DNA of 64,000 nucleotides from Methanosarcina sp. ERenArc_MAG2 (GCA_023955635.1 JAMXHR010000016.1:310001-374000), one strand, 5' to 3'. Positions 33,079-44,078 are shown, numbered from the stretch's first letter. Notes: a model not told the origin generated them from the sequence alone. Numbers and translations: made by a program.

Positions 33079-35496
33079 ATGAATGCTGCCCTGGACAAAA
33101 CCGCTGTATTTATCTGCCATTGCAGTGGGAACATTTCCGAACATATTGATATAAATTATCTTAAGAAAACCCTGCAGGCAGAAGGGGTTCCAGTCTTCGA
33201 TTACGAATATCTTTGTTCAAGAGAGGGACAGACCCTGATCAAAAATAAGATCTCTGAAGGGAACCTGGACCGGATAGTTATAGGCTCGTGTACTCCTTCC
33301 AAACATGGCACTCTTTTTAAAAAATGTATTCAGGAGGCAGGACTTAACAGAGCAATGCTCGAAATTGCAAACCTCAGGGAACACTGTGCCTGGGTACATC
33401 CAGATAAAGCCGAAGCTACTGAAAAAGCTATCTCACTTCTTCGGGGAAAACTCAGACGCCTGGAAAATATCGAGCCCCTTGAAGAAATAAAAGTTGACAT
33501 CGCTCCACAGGCCCTCGTTATTGGCGGAGGGATTGCAGGGATAACTGCGGCAGTGAACCTTGCAGATAATGGAATTTCCACCTACCTCGTTGAGAAAGAT
33601 TCCAGTATAGGTGGGAATATGGCAAAAATAGGCAAGGTCTTTTCTCCTGACAAGCTTGCGGAAGAGTGCGCAATGTGCTCACTTAGCCCGCTGATGAATG
33701 AGGTAGTAGTTAACCCGAAAATAACCCTTCTAACCTGGACTGAAGTGGATCGCTTAAGCGGAAGCGCCGGCAACTTCACAGTCAGGCTCAGGAAAAAACC
33801 GAGATACGTGCAGGATAAATGTACCGGCTGTGGTCGATGCAGCCATGTCTGTCCTGTCCTGGTTGAAAATGAGTTCAACTGCGGACATATGGACAAAAAA
33901 GCAATTTCCCTGCGTTTTTCCCAATCAGTTCCTAAGACTTATTGTATAGATCCTGATCACTGTCTGCAGCTGAATGGTGAAACCTGCGGAAAATGTGCAG
34001 AGGCCTGTAAATCCGGAGCAATTGATTTTTCGCAAAAGGAAGAGATTATTGACCTTAATGTTGGTGCAATTATTGTTGCTACCGGCTTTGACGAATATGA
34101 TGCATCCCAAAAACCTCAGTACGGGTACGGGATTTTCAAAAACGTGATGACGCAGATGGAACTTGCCAGAATGCTTGGAATCAACGGCCCTACAAAAGGG
34201 ACACTGCTCAAGCCTTCTGATTTCAGCATGGCTTGTGAGGCTATCCGATCTTCTACAGGCACTTGTGGAAATAAGAATTCCTCTGACAATCCTTCTGACA
34301 ACTCAAATGGAACCGGAACACCTAAAAGAATAGTTATGATCCAGTGTGTGGGTTCGAGAGATGAAAAAGAAGGTGGAAATCGTTACTGTTCCAGGTACTG
34401 CTGCATGGCAGCCCTGAAACACTCGAGCCTGATACTCAAAAAATATCCAGACACAGAAATAACAATCTGCTATATTGATCTGCGAGCTCTTGGTTTCTAC
34501 GAGAATTACTATCGCGCAGTCCAGGATATGGGAGTCAACTTTGTAAGGGGAAGACCGGCCGAAATTGTGGAAAAGCCGGATAAGAGTCTTGTTGTAAGAA
34601 TTGAAGATACCCTGGACCAGAGGATAAAGGAGATTCCTGCAGATCTCGTTGTACTCTCTGCAGCCATGATCCCTTCCAGAGGCACCAGAAAAATTGCCAG
34701 TGTACTGAACTTGAGTCAGGACGAAAGTGGCTTTCTTAAGGAGAGACATTCGAAATTGAAACCTGTAGACAGTTCACTCGACGGGATCTTTGTCTGCGGC
34801 ACTGCTCAGAGCCCTAAAGATGTTACAGACACTATTTCCCAGGCAGGGCTTGCAGCGGTAAGAGGAAGGGCCTTTATTGCGGACAGCCCAAAAGCACTGG
34901 TAAATGAAATTCCGACTATAGACCAGCTTCTCTGTACGCAGTGTAAGGAATGCCTCAAGTGTCCGTTTGATGCTTTTTCTTTGAAAGAGAATGGAAAGAT
35001 TGTCGTAGACCCGCTGGTCTGTACAGGCTGCGGATATTGCACTGAACTCTGTCAAAACGGGGCTATTCAGATCGCAAGCTTCATGAAAACTCAGCTAAAA
35101 GCCGAAATTGAGGGTATACTCAAAGAGGGAGACCTTCTGGGCTTCGTAAACAGCGGGATTGCATCCTTGACCTGTGATAATATAGGGAACAGCGTGCTAA
35201 GCTATCCCTCAAATGTCAAGTTGATTAAGGTACCCACAAACCTTGTTGTGGACAAAGATCTGCTACTTCACGCCTTCAAATGTGGAGCATCTTCTGTCCT
35301 CTTTATTGAAGATCCCCCTGACAGCCCGAAAGCCGAGGTTATATATCCTTTAACTGTCAGCCATTTCGAGAAATTGAAAAAAGAGATGGGAGATTCAGGA
35401 AGCCGGCTCTATTTCAAAAAAGCTTATGTTCCAAATACAAAAGGGCTTGCAGGCACTTTTACCAGTCTTGCCCGGGAAGGAGAGATGATCAAATGA
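33079..35496 (+). CDS. hdrA2: Heterodisulfide reductase subunit A2 (HdrA-MvhD fusion type)
   Basis: 805 residues. The N-terminal domain (FICHCSGNISEHIDINYLKK) is followed by the FAD-binding motif VIGGGIAGITAAVNLAD, the HdrA cysteine region (CAMCSLSPLMNEV), ferredoxin-type clusters (CTGCGRCSHVCP and CGKCAEACKSG), a second flavin-linked Cys segment (RYCSRYCCMAALKHS), further ferredoxin motifs (CTQCKECLKCP and CTGCGYCTELCQNG), and a C-terminal MvhD-like domain (LLLHAFKCGASSVLFIED). The HdrA2B2C2 enzyme of Methanosarcina acetivorans is known to couple F420H2 oxidation to ferredoxin and CoM-S-S-CoB reduction by flavin bifurcation. This soluble form is distinct from membrane HdrDE. The stop overlaps the hdrC2 start (ATGA). 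Confidence 0.93.
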   Translation: MNAALDKTAVFICHCSGNISEHIDINYLKKTLQAEGVPVFDYEYLCSREGQTLIKNKISEGNLDRIVIGSCTPSKHGTLFKKCIQEAGLNRAMLEIANLREHCAWVHPDKAEATEKAISLLRGKLRRLENIEPLEEIKVDIAPQALVIGGGIAGITAAVNLADNGISTYLVEKDSSIGGNMAKIGKVFSPDKLAEECAMCSLSPLMNEVVVNPKITLLTWTEVDRLSGSAGNFTVRLRKKPRYVQDKCTGCGRCSHVCPVLVENEFNCGHMDKKAISLRFSQSVPKTYCIDPDHCLQLNGETCGKCAEACKSGAIDFSQKEEIIDLNVGAIIVATGFDEYDASQKPQYGYGIFKNVMTQMELARMLGINGPTKGTLLKPSDFSMACEAIRSSTGTCGNKNSSDNPSDNSNGTGTPKRIVMIQCVGSRDEKEGGNRYCSRYCCMAALKHSSLILKKYPDTEITICYIDLRALGFYENYYRAVQDMGVNFVRGRPAEIVEKPDKSLVVRIEDTLDQRIKEIPADLVVLSAAMIPSRGTRKIASVLNLSQDESGFLKERHSKLKPVDSSLDGIFVCGTAQSPKDVTDTISQAGLAAVRGRAFIADSPKALVNEIPTIDQLLCTQCKECLKCPFDAFSLKENGKIVVDPLVCTGCGYCTELCQNGAIQIASFMKTQLKAEIEGILKEGDLLGFVNSGIASLTCDNIGNSVLSYPSNVKLIKVPTNLVVDKDLLLHAFKCGASSVLFIEDPPDSPKAEVIYPLTVSHFEKLKKEMGDSGSRLYFKKAYVPNTKGLAGTFTSLAREGEMIK

Positions 35497-36203
35497 TGCC
35501 ATATGTAAACGAATACGATACTCCGGAATGTAAAACTCTTGCAGAAACTGCAAAGAAAAGCATCCGGACACCCGACTCTCTTGGGCTTGACCGCTGCATC
35601 CAGTGCGGAGCCTGCACTGCTTCCTGTCCGGCAGCCCGCTTTACTGATTACAGCCCGCGCCATATCGTGAAAAAGGTACTTGAAGACGACCGCAGTGTGC
35701 TTGAGTCCGAAATGATCTGGTCCTGCTTCTACTGCTATTCCTGTAACCTGCGCTGTCCCAGGAATAATAGCCCTGTAACAATTGTACAGGTGCTCAGGCA
35801 GATGGCTATAAACGAGGGCATAGGGGTTGAGAAACTTGCCTACTTCCTTGAGATCGGAGAATATCTTGCCGAGAACGGAGCCAGCAAGATTCCGGGCCCC
35901 GGAGTCAAAAATATGGAGAGGGACCTCGGAGAGCACTGGATAAAGTTTAAAAAGAATCTTGAATCAATCCGTGTCGAACTCGGGCTCAGTTCCAGGGATA
36001 TCAGGAATACCCATGGAGAAGTTCAGGCTATTCTTGAAGGAACAGGTTATTTTGAAAGAGAAAAATGGCTCAAAGCAAAGATTCAGGAAAAACGTTTGCA
36101 TCAGCTCCTGAAGAACCAATGTGTGAAAAAAGAAGACAAGAGCGGAGATTTCAGCTTTGAAAACGATAGAGGATATACCGGACAGGCAGCTCTTATTATT
36201 TAA
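35493..36203 (+). CDS. hdrC2: Heterodisulfide reductase subunit C2
   Basis: 236 residues with two 4Fe-4S motifs, CIQCGACTASCP near residue 35 and CFYCYSCNLRCP near residue 78, the electron relay between HdrA and HdrB. It is longer than a minimal HdrC (about 180-190 residues); the extra C-terminus is charged. ATG 35493 overlaps the hdrA2 stop; a second ATG at 35496 is equally possible. The last ~47 bp overlap the start of hdrB2. Confidence 0.92.
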   Translation: MMPYVNEYDTPECKTLAETAKKSIRTPDSLGLDRCIQCGACTASCPAARFTDYSPRHIVKKVLEDDRSVLESEMIWSCFYCYSCNLRCPRNNSPVTIVQVLRQMAINEGIGVEKLAYFLEIGEYLAENGASKIPGPGVKNMERDLGEHWIKFKKNLESIRVELGLSSRDIRNTHGEVQAILEGTGYFEREKWLKAKIQEKRLHQLLKNQCVKKEDKSGDFSFENDRGYTGQAALII

Positions 36204-37098
36204 AAGCTGTATGGTCGGGCAGGAGTACCCGGGAGTAGAAACTTCCACTCGTTACGTGTTCGACAGGCTTGGAGTTGATTACTGTATAAACGATGAGCAG
36301 TCCTGCTGCACAGGGATAGGACATTATACTGACATCTTTGAAGGACTGACAACAACAGCTATTGCAGCCCGGAACTTCGCAGTCGCAAAAAGATGCGGCT
36401 ATCCTAATATAACCTGCCTCTGTTCAACCTGTTATGCCATAAACAAGGAAGCCTGTGAGGTTCTTAACACTAATACCGAGATCCGGGAAAAAGTCAATTC
36501 CATCTTCAGAGAACAGGGTCTTGAAGATCTCGTTTATGAAAAAGACGATATGAATGTAAGGACAAACTTCTACCATGCAGTAGAGATTCTTTTAAGTAAG
36601 GCCAACAAGATCCAGGAGCAGAAGAAGTTCGACTTCTCAGGGGTCAAAGTTGCAGCCCATCATGCCTGCCACTACTATAAAGTCAAGTATCTCGATGTCC
36701 TCGGGAATCCTGAAAACCCTCAATTAATAGACACCATAGCCGCAGCCTGCGGAGCCGATATGGTTCGCTGGTACGAAGACCGCACTCTTACCTGTGGAAT
36801 GGGCTTTTCTCAGCTCCACCTTAATAAAAATACCTCCCTTCAGGTCACAAAAAAGAAACTCGATAGCCTTCAAAAAGCAGGCGTAGAGCTTATGATCCAT
36901 ATGTGTCCGAATTGCCATATCCAGTACGACCGCTACCAGCCAGTTATTGAAAAAGAGTTTGGCGTAAAATATGATATGGTGCACATGAATATTGCCCAGT
37001 TCGTAGCTCTTTCCATGGGCGCTGACCCCTACAAAGTATGCGGCTTCCAGACTCATTCCGTGCCTCTTGAAGGCTTTCTTGAAAAGTACTGCCAGTAA
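36157..37098 (+). CDS. hdrB2: Heterodisulfide reductase subunit B2
   Basis: 313 residues. It contains the CCG-domain pattern that carries the noncubane Fe-S active site: SCCTGIGHY, CLCSTCYAINK, AAHHACHYYK, LTCGMGFSQ and MIHMCPNCHIQYD. HdrB reduces CoM-S-S-CoB. The start is TTG 36157, inside hdrC2, with GGAG 9 nt upstream; a later start would cut the conserved N-terminus (LLFKSCMVGQEYPGVE). Overlap indicates coupled expression and a fixed ratio of subunits. Confidence 0.92.
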   Translation: MKTIEDIPDRQLLLFKSCMVGQEYPGVETSTRYVFDRLGVDYCINDEQSCCTGIGHYTDIFEGLTTTAIAARNFAVAKRCGYPNITCLCSTCYAINKEACEVLNTNTEIREKVNSIFREQGLEDLVYEKDDMNVRTNFYHAVEILLSKANKIQEQKKFDFSGVKVAAHHACHYYKVKYLDVLGNPENPQLIDTIAAACGADMVRWYEDRTLTCGMGFSQLHLNKNTSLQVTKKKLDSLQKAGVELMIHMCPNCHIQYDRYQPVIEKEFGVKYDMVHMNIAQFVALSMGADPYKVCGFQTHSVPLEGFLEKYCQ

Positions 37099-37280
37099 AA
37101 GAACTTTATTACATCTGTAAGCTGCAATAAATATGAGTTTTGAGTGTGCTTAAAACTTCGCCTGTATAAGAATTCCATTCTGAATTCAGAGGGGGATCTT
37201 CTATCTCAGAATATTCATTTGAGATTTCCCCAATAACTTATAAAATAAATTGATATAGAATTAGACATATATTTTTTGAT

Positions 37281-38126
37281 ATGTTGGGTAAAGATCATGT
37301 TTCTATAACACTTGGAACAGTATTTCCATTTACGATTCCACTGATATTTTCAGAGAACTCGCAGCCTGTATACGCCCTCTGTGTACTTGTGGCTGCTCTC
37401 ATAGGCTCGCTGGCACCTGATGCAGACAGTGATGGAAAGCCCAAGTTACACTATGATTTCAAAATCATTTATTATATCATGGTTCCTCTTCATAAGCTGA
37501 TAGTTTTTTCTTTCAGCTTCTTCAATTTTAAAGAAAAAATGAATCTTGAATACGTAGTAGAGGAGCAACATAGAGGCGTAATGCATTCTCCGATTGGGGT
37601 ATTCATAAGTTCTTTTTTACTCACTCTGTTGACAACAATAGTTGGCTATTTTATTTTCCATGAAATAAATGCTACTCTTATAGGTTTCTTATTTTTAGGT
37701 TTGATATCTGGTCAATTCTTACACCTACTCGAAGATTCCTGCACGGTTTCCGGCATCAAGTGGTTATTTCCATTTGGGACCGGTGAGTTAAAAGGTAGTA
37801 TTTACACAGGTAACAAAATAGAAGGAAAAAAGGATATCAGGCCTTTTTTATACAGAGTTTTCCTATTGTTTTTCTCTGCAATACTGTTGATCTTTCATTC
37901 ACTGGGAACTATAGATGTAAACGAACCGGCTGTTTATCTCTTTATTTTTGCAGCTGTTACGTTAATATGGGGTTTGATATTTCTTATCGCAAAGATCGAT
38001 AACGATAACCTATGGATGCAGGATGCTAAAAAGGTACGAGAATTAGAGAGAGCAGTAGATAGAATTGGGAAGCACGATACTGTAAGAAAAAGAAGGAAAA
38101 AAGATACGGAAATTAGAGAGTGGTAG
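37281..38126 (+). CDS. DUF457/YdjM-family membrane-bound metal-dependent hydrolase
   Basis: 281 residues with at least five membrane helices. Conserved polar motifs of the family are visible: KDHVSITLGTVFPF at the start, GSLAPDADSDGKP, and RGVMHSPIGVF with a His that could bind metal, then QFLHLLEDSCT. The C-terminus is basic and cytoplasmic. A box-like TATATTTTTTGATATG precedes ATG 37281. Family members (YdjM, LexA-regulated in E. coli) are of unclear function. It is on the same strand as the following SIR2-type locus but separated by ~130 bp. Confidence 0.78.
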   Translation: MLGKDHVSITLGTVFPFTIPLIFSENSQPVYALCVLVAALIGSLAPDADSDGKPKLHYDFKIIYYIMVPLHKLIVFSFSFFNFKEKMNLEYVVEEQHRGVMHSPIGVFISSFLLTLLTTIVGYFIFHEINATLIGFLFLGLISGQFLHLLEDSCTVSGIKWLFPFGTGELKGSIYTGNKIEGKKDIRPFLYRVFLLFFSAILLIFHSLGTIDVNEPAVYLFIFAAVTLIWGLIFLIAKIDNDNLWMQDAKKVRELERAVDRIGKHDTVRKRRKKDTEIREW

Positions 38127-38254
38127 ATGGAATTGGGAAGCAAAACGCTGTAAGAAAAAGAAGGAACAATGGCTTCAATCTGCTTTTAGGACTGAAAAAA
38201 CCCGGAAGGTAAAAGTAAATTAAAGAATATAGTGGAAAATAGAAGGAGAATCAT

Positions 38255-38419
38255 ATGGTGACTCAACTTGGACACGTTGAAGTAATAAAATCCATTAAAG
38301 CAGATTGTGATGATAGCTTGTGTAGTGTTCTGCTCAAAAACGAGTATAAGGAATTTGATGACGGCACTATAGGAAAAATCTTTCTCCAAGGCTTTGCAAA
38401 AGGAGATGTGGTGCTCTGA
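38255..38419 (+). CDS. Small 54-residue protein coupled to SIR2-type gene
   Basis: ATG 38255 follows GAAGGAG. It reads MVTQLGHVEVIKSIKADCDD, then SLCSVLLKNEYKEFDDGT, then a short tail ending FAKGDVVL. Its TGA overlaps the next ATG (TGATG), so it is cotranslated with the SIR2-type gene. Acidic and compact, with no family recognised. As the coupled partner of a toxic NADase-type effector it could be an inhibitor or a sensor; that is inference only. Confidence 0.6.
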   Translation: MVTQLGHVEVIKSIKADCDDSLCSVLLKNEYKEFDDGTIGKIFLQGFAKGDVVL

Positions 38420-41400
38420 TGCCTGCCTTTATCGTCAATGGTCCAGACATCCCTGAAAGTCTATTGGAAGCACATGAAGAAGGAAGAATCGTCTTTTTTT
38501 GTGGTGCCGGTATTTCCTACCCTGCGGGCCTTCCTGGTTTCCAAGGTTTAGTTGATAAAATATATGAAAAACTTGGCACTACAAAGACTTCCACGGAACA
38601 GCAAACTTATGCCAACAAGCAGTTTGACACAACATTAGATTTATTGGAACGCCGCCATCCCGGCCAGCGCATTGCGGTAAGAAAAGCATTAGCTACTGTT
38701 CTCACTCCATCACAGATTAAAGATGACTCTACAATAACCCACAAAGCTCTGATTCAATTAGCTACTAATCGCAAGGGTAAAGTCCGGCTAGTCACGACCA
38801 ACTTTGACCAACTTTTTCAATATATAATTACAAAAGACGATATGGACATTCCAATTTATTCTGCACCTCTTTTACCCATTCCCAAAAAAACCGCTGGGAT
38901 GGAATTGTGTATCTTCACGGATTGTTACCTGATTCTTTTGACGAAACTGAACTTAATCGACTCGTTTTCACTAGCGGGGATTTTGGTCTGGCCTATCTCA
39001 CTGAACGATGGGCATCTCGTTTCGTCACCGAGCTGTTTCGACATTACACGGTTTGTTTCGTTGGATATGGAATTAACGATCCGGTCTTGCGCTACATGAT
39101 GGATGCATTTGCGGCAGATGAATTACTTGGCGAAACCCGGCCCGAAGCCTTTGCTTTTGCATGTTATTACAATGAAGAAAGAGAAAAGGCAAAGATTGAA
39201 TGGGAAACGAAAGGTGTCATCCCCCTGCTCTATGAGGTGCCTGCTGGCACGCATGATCACTCTGCGCTTCATAGGACTTTAAAAGAGTGGGCTGATACCT
39301 ACCACGACGGTGTTCAGGGCAAAGAGATGATTATCTCGCAGCACGCAAGCACCCCACCACTGACTTCATCCCGAACAGATTATGCAGTCTGTCGAATACT
39401 CTGGGCACTAACAGATGATTTGGCAGCGAAACACTTTGCCGATCTGAATCCCGTTCCTCCATTAGAATGGTTGGAGCCGCTCTCAGAAAAGCAGTTTGAA
39501 CATCGAGATTTATCACATTTCGGGGTTGCTGCTAACAGCACTGAAGATAAGGATTTACGTTTCAGTATATTTCACCGTCCAGCACCATATACGCGTTCAC
39601 CATGGATGTGCATTGTTGATAATGGAACACAAAATAGCCACCTTGATCCTGTAATGTTTCATTTGTCCCGTTGGCTCACTCGGCATCTTGATGATCCTAA
39701 ACTAATTCTTTGGCTTGCTAGATACGGTGACAGTTTGCATAACAAATTCATCCGTCAAATCTCCGATAGGTTAGATTATTTGGATCGTCTTGCAGCAGAC
39801 AGGAAAAAAGAAGAAATTAATCGTATTATTGCAGATGCACCTAATGCCATTCCCGGTCCACCAATGAGAACTTTATGGAGACTCTTTATGACCGGAAGGA
39901 TAAAATTAAAACAGTCAGGTCACTCAGACTTCTATGACTTAAATCATTGTATAAAACTGATCATAAGAGAGGGAATGACACCTTCTTTGCGTATAAAACT
40001 TCGCGAAAATCTGGCACCTCGGGTGGCCTTAAGAGCACCTTTTCATTTAGTTGATAATACACATGTCCCATCTAAGCCAACGCGTATTAGAGATTTAGTT
40101 AACTGGGACCTTGTATTACACAGTAATGATGTGCATTCTTTGATAGATGATTGGTCAAAAAACCAGAATTATCAGGAAGTTTTGCCCGATTTTTTGCAAG
40201 ATTTCACTCTGTTGTTGCGTGATGCATTGGATTTGGCAAGGGAATTAGGCGATGCGAATGACAGATATGATTTGTCTTATATAGAACAACCTTCCATCAG
40301 TCAACACTCTCAAAATAGCAATTTCCATGATTGGACGGCTCTGATTAAATTTACCAGAGATGCATGGCTGGCAACTGCGCAAAGTGATTCTACAAAGGCT
40401 AGACATGCCGCCGAAGGTTGGTGGCAACAATCTTATCCAGTGTTTAAGCGTTTAGCACTATTTGCTGCTTCACATGATGAAGTGATTTCACATCGACAAG
40501 CTCTTGACTGGCTACTGGGAGATAAGTGCTGGTGGCTGTGGGCAGTGGAGACACAACGCGAGGCAATGCGTCTATTAGTCGTTTTGGCACCAAAAATGAT
40601 TTCTTCTGATGTGTTCGAACTGGAACAGGCTATTCTGGTAGGACCACCACATGAGATGTTCGGAGAAAATCTTGAGGATGTAGATTGGAAACATATTGTG
40701 AATCAGATGGTATGGTTGCGTCTTGAGAAATTTCAGGTTGCCGGGGGAAGTGGAGTGAGCTAGCCAATGCCAAATTGGATAAATTGAATCAAGAATATCC
40801 GAGTTGGAAACTGGTCGAAGATGAGAGAGATGAGTTTCCGTTTTGGAAAGGAGGAGGTGACGAGTGGCATAAAGTTTCTCGCACACCACGGGATTTTGCA
40901 GAACTCGTTGAATGGCTCAATGAATACGAAACTCCTGATTATTGGGAGGAAGATGACTGGAGTCAGCGTTGCCGTGATGACTTTTCCACTACATCCCGTG
41001 CTTTGCGTGTGTTAGCTGCAGAAGGTAAATGGCTAAATGGACGTTGGAAGCAGGCACTTATGGCTTGGTCGGAAGACAAAACCAACAATAAATCATGGCT
41101 CGATATGGGCCCCTTTCTGAACGAAGCACCTGATAAGATTATACAATCGCTTGCTTATGAGCTTAGTTGGTGGCTACGATCTATTTCCAAGACTTTTGGA
41201 AATAATGAAGAATTTTTCTTGAATCTTTGCCATAGAATTCTTAAACAGGATTACCCAGATGAAGAGATTTCTGACGACCCTATTAGAAGAGCCATTAATC
41301 ATCCAGTGGGAATCGTAACAGATGCACTACTACAATGGTTGTATCGGACTCGGGAAGATGATCAACTCTTATCAGAAGAACTCAAAACCACTTTCACGGA

Positions 41401-42206
41401 GATATGCAACGTACAAATAGGCAAGTTTCGGCACGGACGCGTCTTACTCGCTGCCCACGTCATAACACTTTATAGTGTTGATTCTAATTGGACTAAGGAA
41501 TACCTTCTGCCTTTGTTTAACTGGAGTTCACCGACTGAAGCTCACTTGATCTGGGGGGTTTCTATGGTCTCCTCGCTTGTACCGACCACTTCTGGCAGAT
41601 ATAAAGAAATATTTTCTGGAGGGAGCAAAACATTATCAGGAACTTGGCGAACATGCAGGGCAGTTCGCAGCGTTTTTGACATTTGTATCTCTTGATCCTG
41701 GTGACATTTTTACAACCAAAGAATTGACAGATGCAACAGGATGTTTGCCAGTAGAAGGACTAGAAAGGGCAGCTCAAACACTATTAACTGCTATTGAAAG
41801 TGCACATGACCGTAGGAAGGAATACTGGCGTAATCGCTTGATTCCATACCTTCACTATATTTGGCCAAAGAATTCCAGTCTAAAAACACCTGCAATCTCT
41901 GAAAGTTTTGCACTATTGTGTCTGACTGCTGATGAATTATTTCCAGAAGTATTACAGGAGTTGGAGTACTGTATAAAGCCATCACAAAGTCTATATCTTC
42001 CATTTGATCTTATGAATGAAAATAAAATCTGTACGAACTTTCCGGAAGAAGCGCTCAAATTTTTGGATTTGGTTGTTAGCAATGATTCAAACTGGCTCTC
42101 AGACGATTTACAGAAATGCTTGGATGATATTAAACAAAATAATGGGAAACTTGAAAGTGATCCTCGTTTTGTTCGCTTAAATGATTTAGCTAAGAGGTAT
42201 GGTTAA
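38419..42206 (+). pseudogene. Large SIR2-type protein with DUF4020-like C-terminus, frameshifted three times as given
   Basis: Reassembled, this is one ~1262-residue protein. The N-terminal SIR2 domain has RIVFFCGAGISYPAGLPGF, LVTTNFDQLF and, across the first break, NRWDGIVYLHG, then VFTSGDFGLAYL and FVGYGINDPVLRYM. These are the NAD-binding and catalytic landmarks of SIR2 folds. The long helical remainder includes FLWSPRLYRPLL, which I associate with DUF4020. Breaks: A7 at 38884-38890 (one more A restores the frame), G5 at 40743-40747 (one more G), G6 at 41553-41558 (one fewer G). All are homopolymers, so the gene is probably intact. Large SIR2 proteins of this kind deplete NAD+ in abortive anti-phage defence. 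The DUF4020 assignment is from memory. Confidence 0.78.
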
Positions 42207-42357
42207 AAAATAAAGTAACTATTCAGCCTAAAAAAACAATATCATTAGCCATCTTAATCAAAGTTGTGCTGGCACACTTTGCTGCAAGTTGCGAGGTATT
42301 CGACTGAAATAAAATGAGGCAGAAAACCACGGGATTTTATCCCCATGGCAATTTACT

Positions 42358-42516
42358 TCAGTTTAATCGAGTTTTTGATATAGTTTCTGAATCTCCAGCT
42401 GTGGTATTATCAAGCTCAAGTGTCATATTTGTATTAGAGCCAACTTTGATCACCTTGGCGTCAGATACCGAACCAAACGAGTAGGTGCGTCCTGCTATTA
42501 CATGTCTTTCTCAAAA
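42358..42516 (-). pseudogene. Possible C-terminal gene fragment
   Basis: The minus strand has an open run GRTYSFGSVSDAKVIKVGSN, then TNMTLELDNTTAGDSETISK and TRLN-stop. Its composition and strand pattern look protein-like (secreted beta protein), but there is no start and the frame closes at once upstream. It is likely the tail of a lost gene. The rest of 42207-42567 shows nothing. Confidence 0.3.
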
Positions 42517-42567
42517 ATGCTTTTCAAAACTCTTCTTTTTATAGACCCTTCAACTTACAAATCCATT

Positions 42568-42579
42568 AAGTATATATAT
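42568..42579 (+). promoter_or_regulatory. Box A upstream of the aconitase-family gene
   Basis: AAGTATATATAT at 42568-42579, ~80 bp before the TTG start, followed by the palindrome TTCAGGAACCTGAA at 42593-42606 near the predicted transcript start. The palindrome could be an operator. Confidence 0.45.
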
Positions 42580-42656
42580 TTCATTATACTGAGTTCAGGA
42601 ACCTGAATTTCTTTCTCATACTTCATATTATTTGATATCGGACAGGAGACTTACTT

Positions 42657-43898
42657 TTGGGAACAATTAGCGAAAAGATATTATCCCGGGCAGCGGGGAC
42701 AGAGGCAAAGGCAAACGATTTTGTCATGGCAGACATCGATTATGCAATGGCGCATGACGGCACCTCAGTGCTTGCAGTTAATGCTTTTAAGGAAATGGAA
42801 ATGAAGAAGGTCTGGGACCCCTCAAGGATCGTAATTCCTTTTGATCATATCGCACCTGCAAACACTGAAACCTCAGCTACCCTGCAAAAGGAGATCAGGG
42901 AATGGGTAACGGAGCAGGGCATTCCGAACTTTTATGAGGTCGGAGAAGGGATCTGCCACCAGGTGCTTCCGGAAAACGGCTTTGCCCTGCCTGGAAAGCT
43001 GATTGTCGGGGCTGACTCGCATTCCTGCACCTATGGAGCTTTCGGGGCTTTTGCAACAGGGGTAGGGGCTACCGATATGGCTGAGATCTTTGCCACGGGA
43101 AAGCTCTGGTTTAAAGTTCCTGAAAGTTTCAGGATGACGGTTGAAGGCAGCCTTTCAAAAGGTGTCTATGCAAAAGACCTGACCCTTTACCTGATAGGAA
43201 AGACCGGAATTGACGGTGCCACCTATAAAGCCGTCGAGTTTTACGGGCAGGTGATTAGCGAACTGTCTGTCGCCGGCAGGATGACTCTCTGCAACATGGC
43301 AATCGAAATGGGAGCAAAAACCGGGATTGTTCCACCGGACGAAAAGACCTTCGATTTCCTGAATAAAAGAGCGGCTGCTCCTTATGAACCTGTTTATGCC
43401 GATCTGGATGCTGTGTACGTAAAGGAATTAACCTACTATGCTGACGATATCGAGCCTCAGGTAGCCTGCCCGCATCAGGTGGACAATGTAAAACCTGTGG
43501 GAGAGGTTGAAGGTACCCATATAGACCAGGTTTTTATCGGGACATGCACTAATGGGAGGCTTGAAGACCTTGAGGTCGCAGCAGCGGTTCTGAAAGGAAA
43601 GAAAGTTGCGGTAAGGACTATCGTGATTCCTGCATCCCGCACGACTCTCCTTGCAGCAATTGAAAACGGGACAATGGAAACTCTACTGAAGGCAGGAGTG
43701 ACTCTTGCAACCCCAGGTTGCGGGCCCTGTCTTGGCGCCCATCAGGGAGTGCTCGGGGAAGGAGAAGTCTGCATCTCAACTGCAAACAGGAATTTCAAAG
43801 GCAGGATGGGAAAAGACGGTTTTATTTATCTGGCATCCCCGGCAACTGCAGCAGCCTCGGCGCTAACAGGCGAAATTACCGACCCAAGGTCCGTTTGA
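42657..43898 (+). CDS. 3-isopropylmalate dehydratase / homoaconitase large subunit
   Basis: 413 residues of the LeuC/homoaconitase branch. Landmarks are [36 protein letters not shown] and [20 protein letters not shown], and the 4Fe-4S ligands CTNGR and CGPCLG near the C-terminus. The start is TTG 42657 with AGGAGA upstream; no ATG fits. Methanogens have two such paralogues, one for leucine/isoleucine synthesis and one (AksD/HacA) for the 2-oxo acids of coenzyme B. The sequence alone does not let me decide. The small subunit is not in the window. It is monocistronic and is followed by a terminator. Confidence 0.9.
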   Translation: MGTISEKILSRAAGTEAKANDFVMADIDYAMAHDGTSVLAVNAFKEMEMKKVWDPSRIVIPFDHIAPANTETSATLQKEIREWVTEQGIPNFYEVGEGICHQVLPENGFALPGKLIVGADSHSCTYGAFGAFATGVGATDMAEIFATGKLWFKVPESFRMTVEGSLSKGVYAKDLTLYLIGKTGIDGATYKAVEFYGQVISELSVAGRMTLCNMAIEMGAKTGIVPPDEKTFDFLNKRAAAPYEPVYADLDAVYVKELTYYADDIEPQVACPHQVDNVKPVGEVEGTHIDQVFIGTCTNGRLEDLEVAAAVLKGKKVAVRTIVIPASRTTLLAAIENGTMETLLKAGVTLATPGCGPCLGAHQGVLGEGEVCISTANRNFKGRMGKDGFIYLASPATAAASALTGEITDPRSV

Positions 43899-43953
43899 AT
43901 CTAAGCAATTTAGCAGAAATAGTTTAAGAACTATTTTTAGCAGGATAGTTTGA

Positions 43954-43980
43954 AACCTGAGAGGTGAAAATCAGGTTTTT
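43954..43980 (+). terminator. Terminator after aconitase-family gene
   Basis: 7-bp stem AACCTGA / TCAGGTT with a 10-nt loop, then T's; 56 bp after the stop. Confidence 0.6.
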
Positions 43981-44078
43981 GAACTGTTTTATTTATTTCA
44001 ATCTAGCCTCTCTTTTTACCGAATTTATTTAACAGTAGAAAATTATGAATTAAATCCAGCGGGAATTTATACCATGAA

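Noticed and set aside
37934..38389. Minus-strand small ORFs beside the DUF457-like gene
   Set aside because: No start signals or family motifs; they overlap the plus-strand gene and the 54-residue ORF with a strong ribosome site.
38884..41558. Three separate genes in the SIR2 locus
   Set aside because: Each boundary is a homopolymer, and the SIR2 domain itself (NRWDG-IVYLHG) is split by the first one; one protein is the simpler reading.
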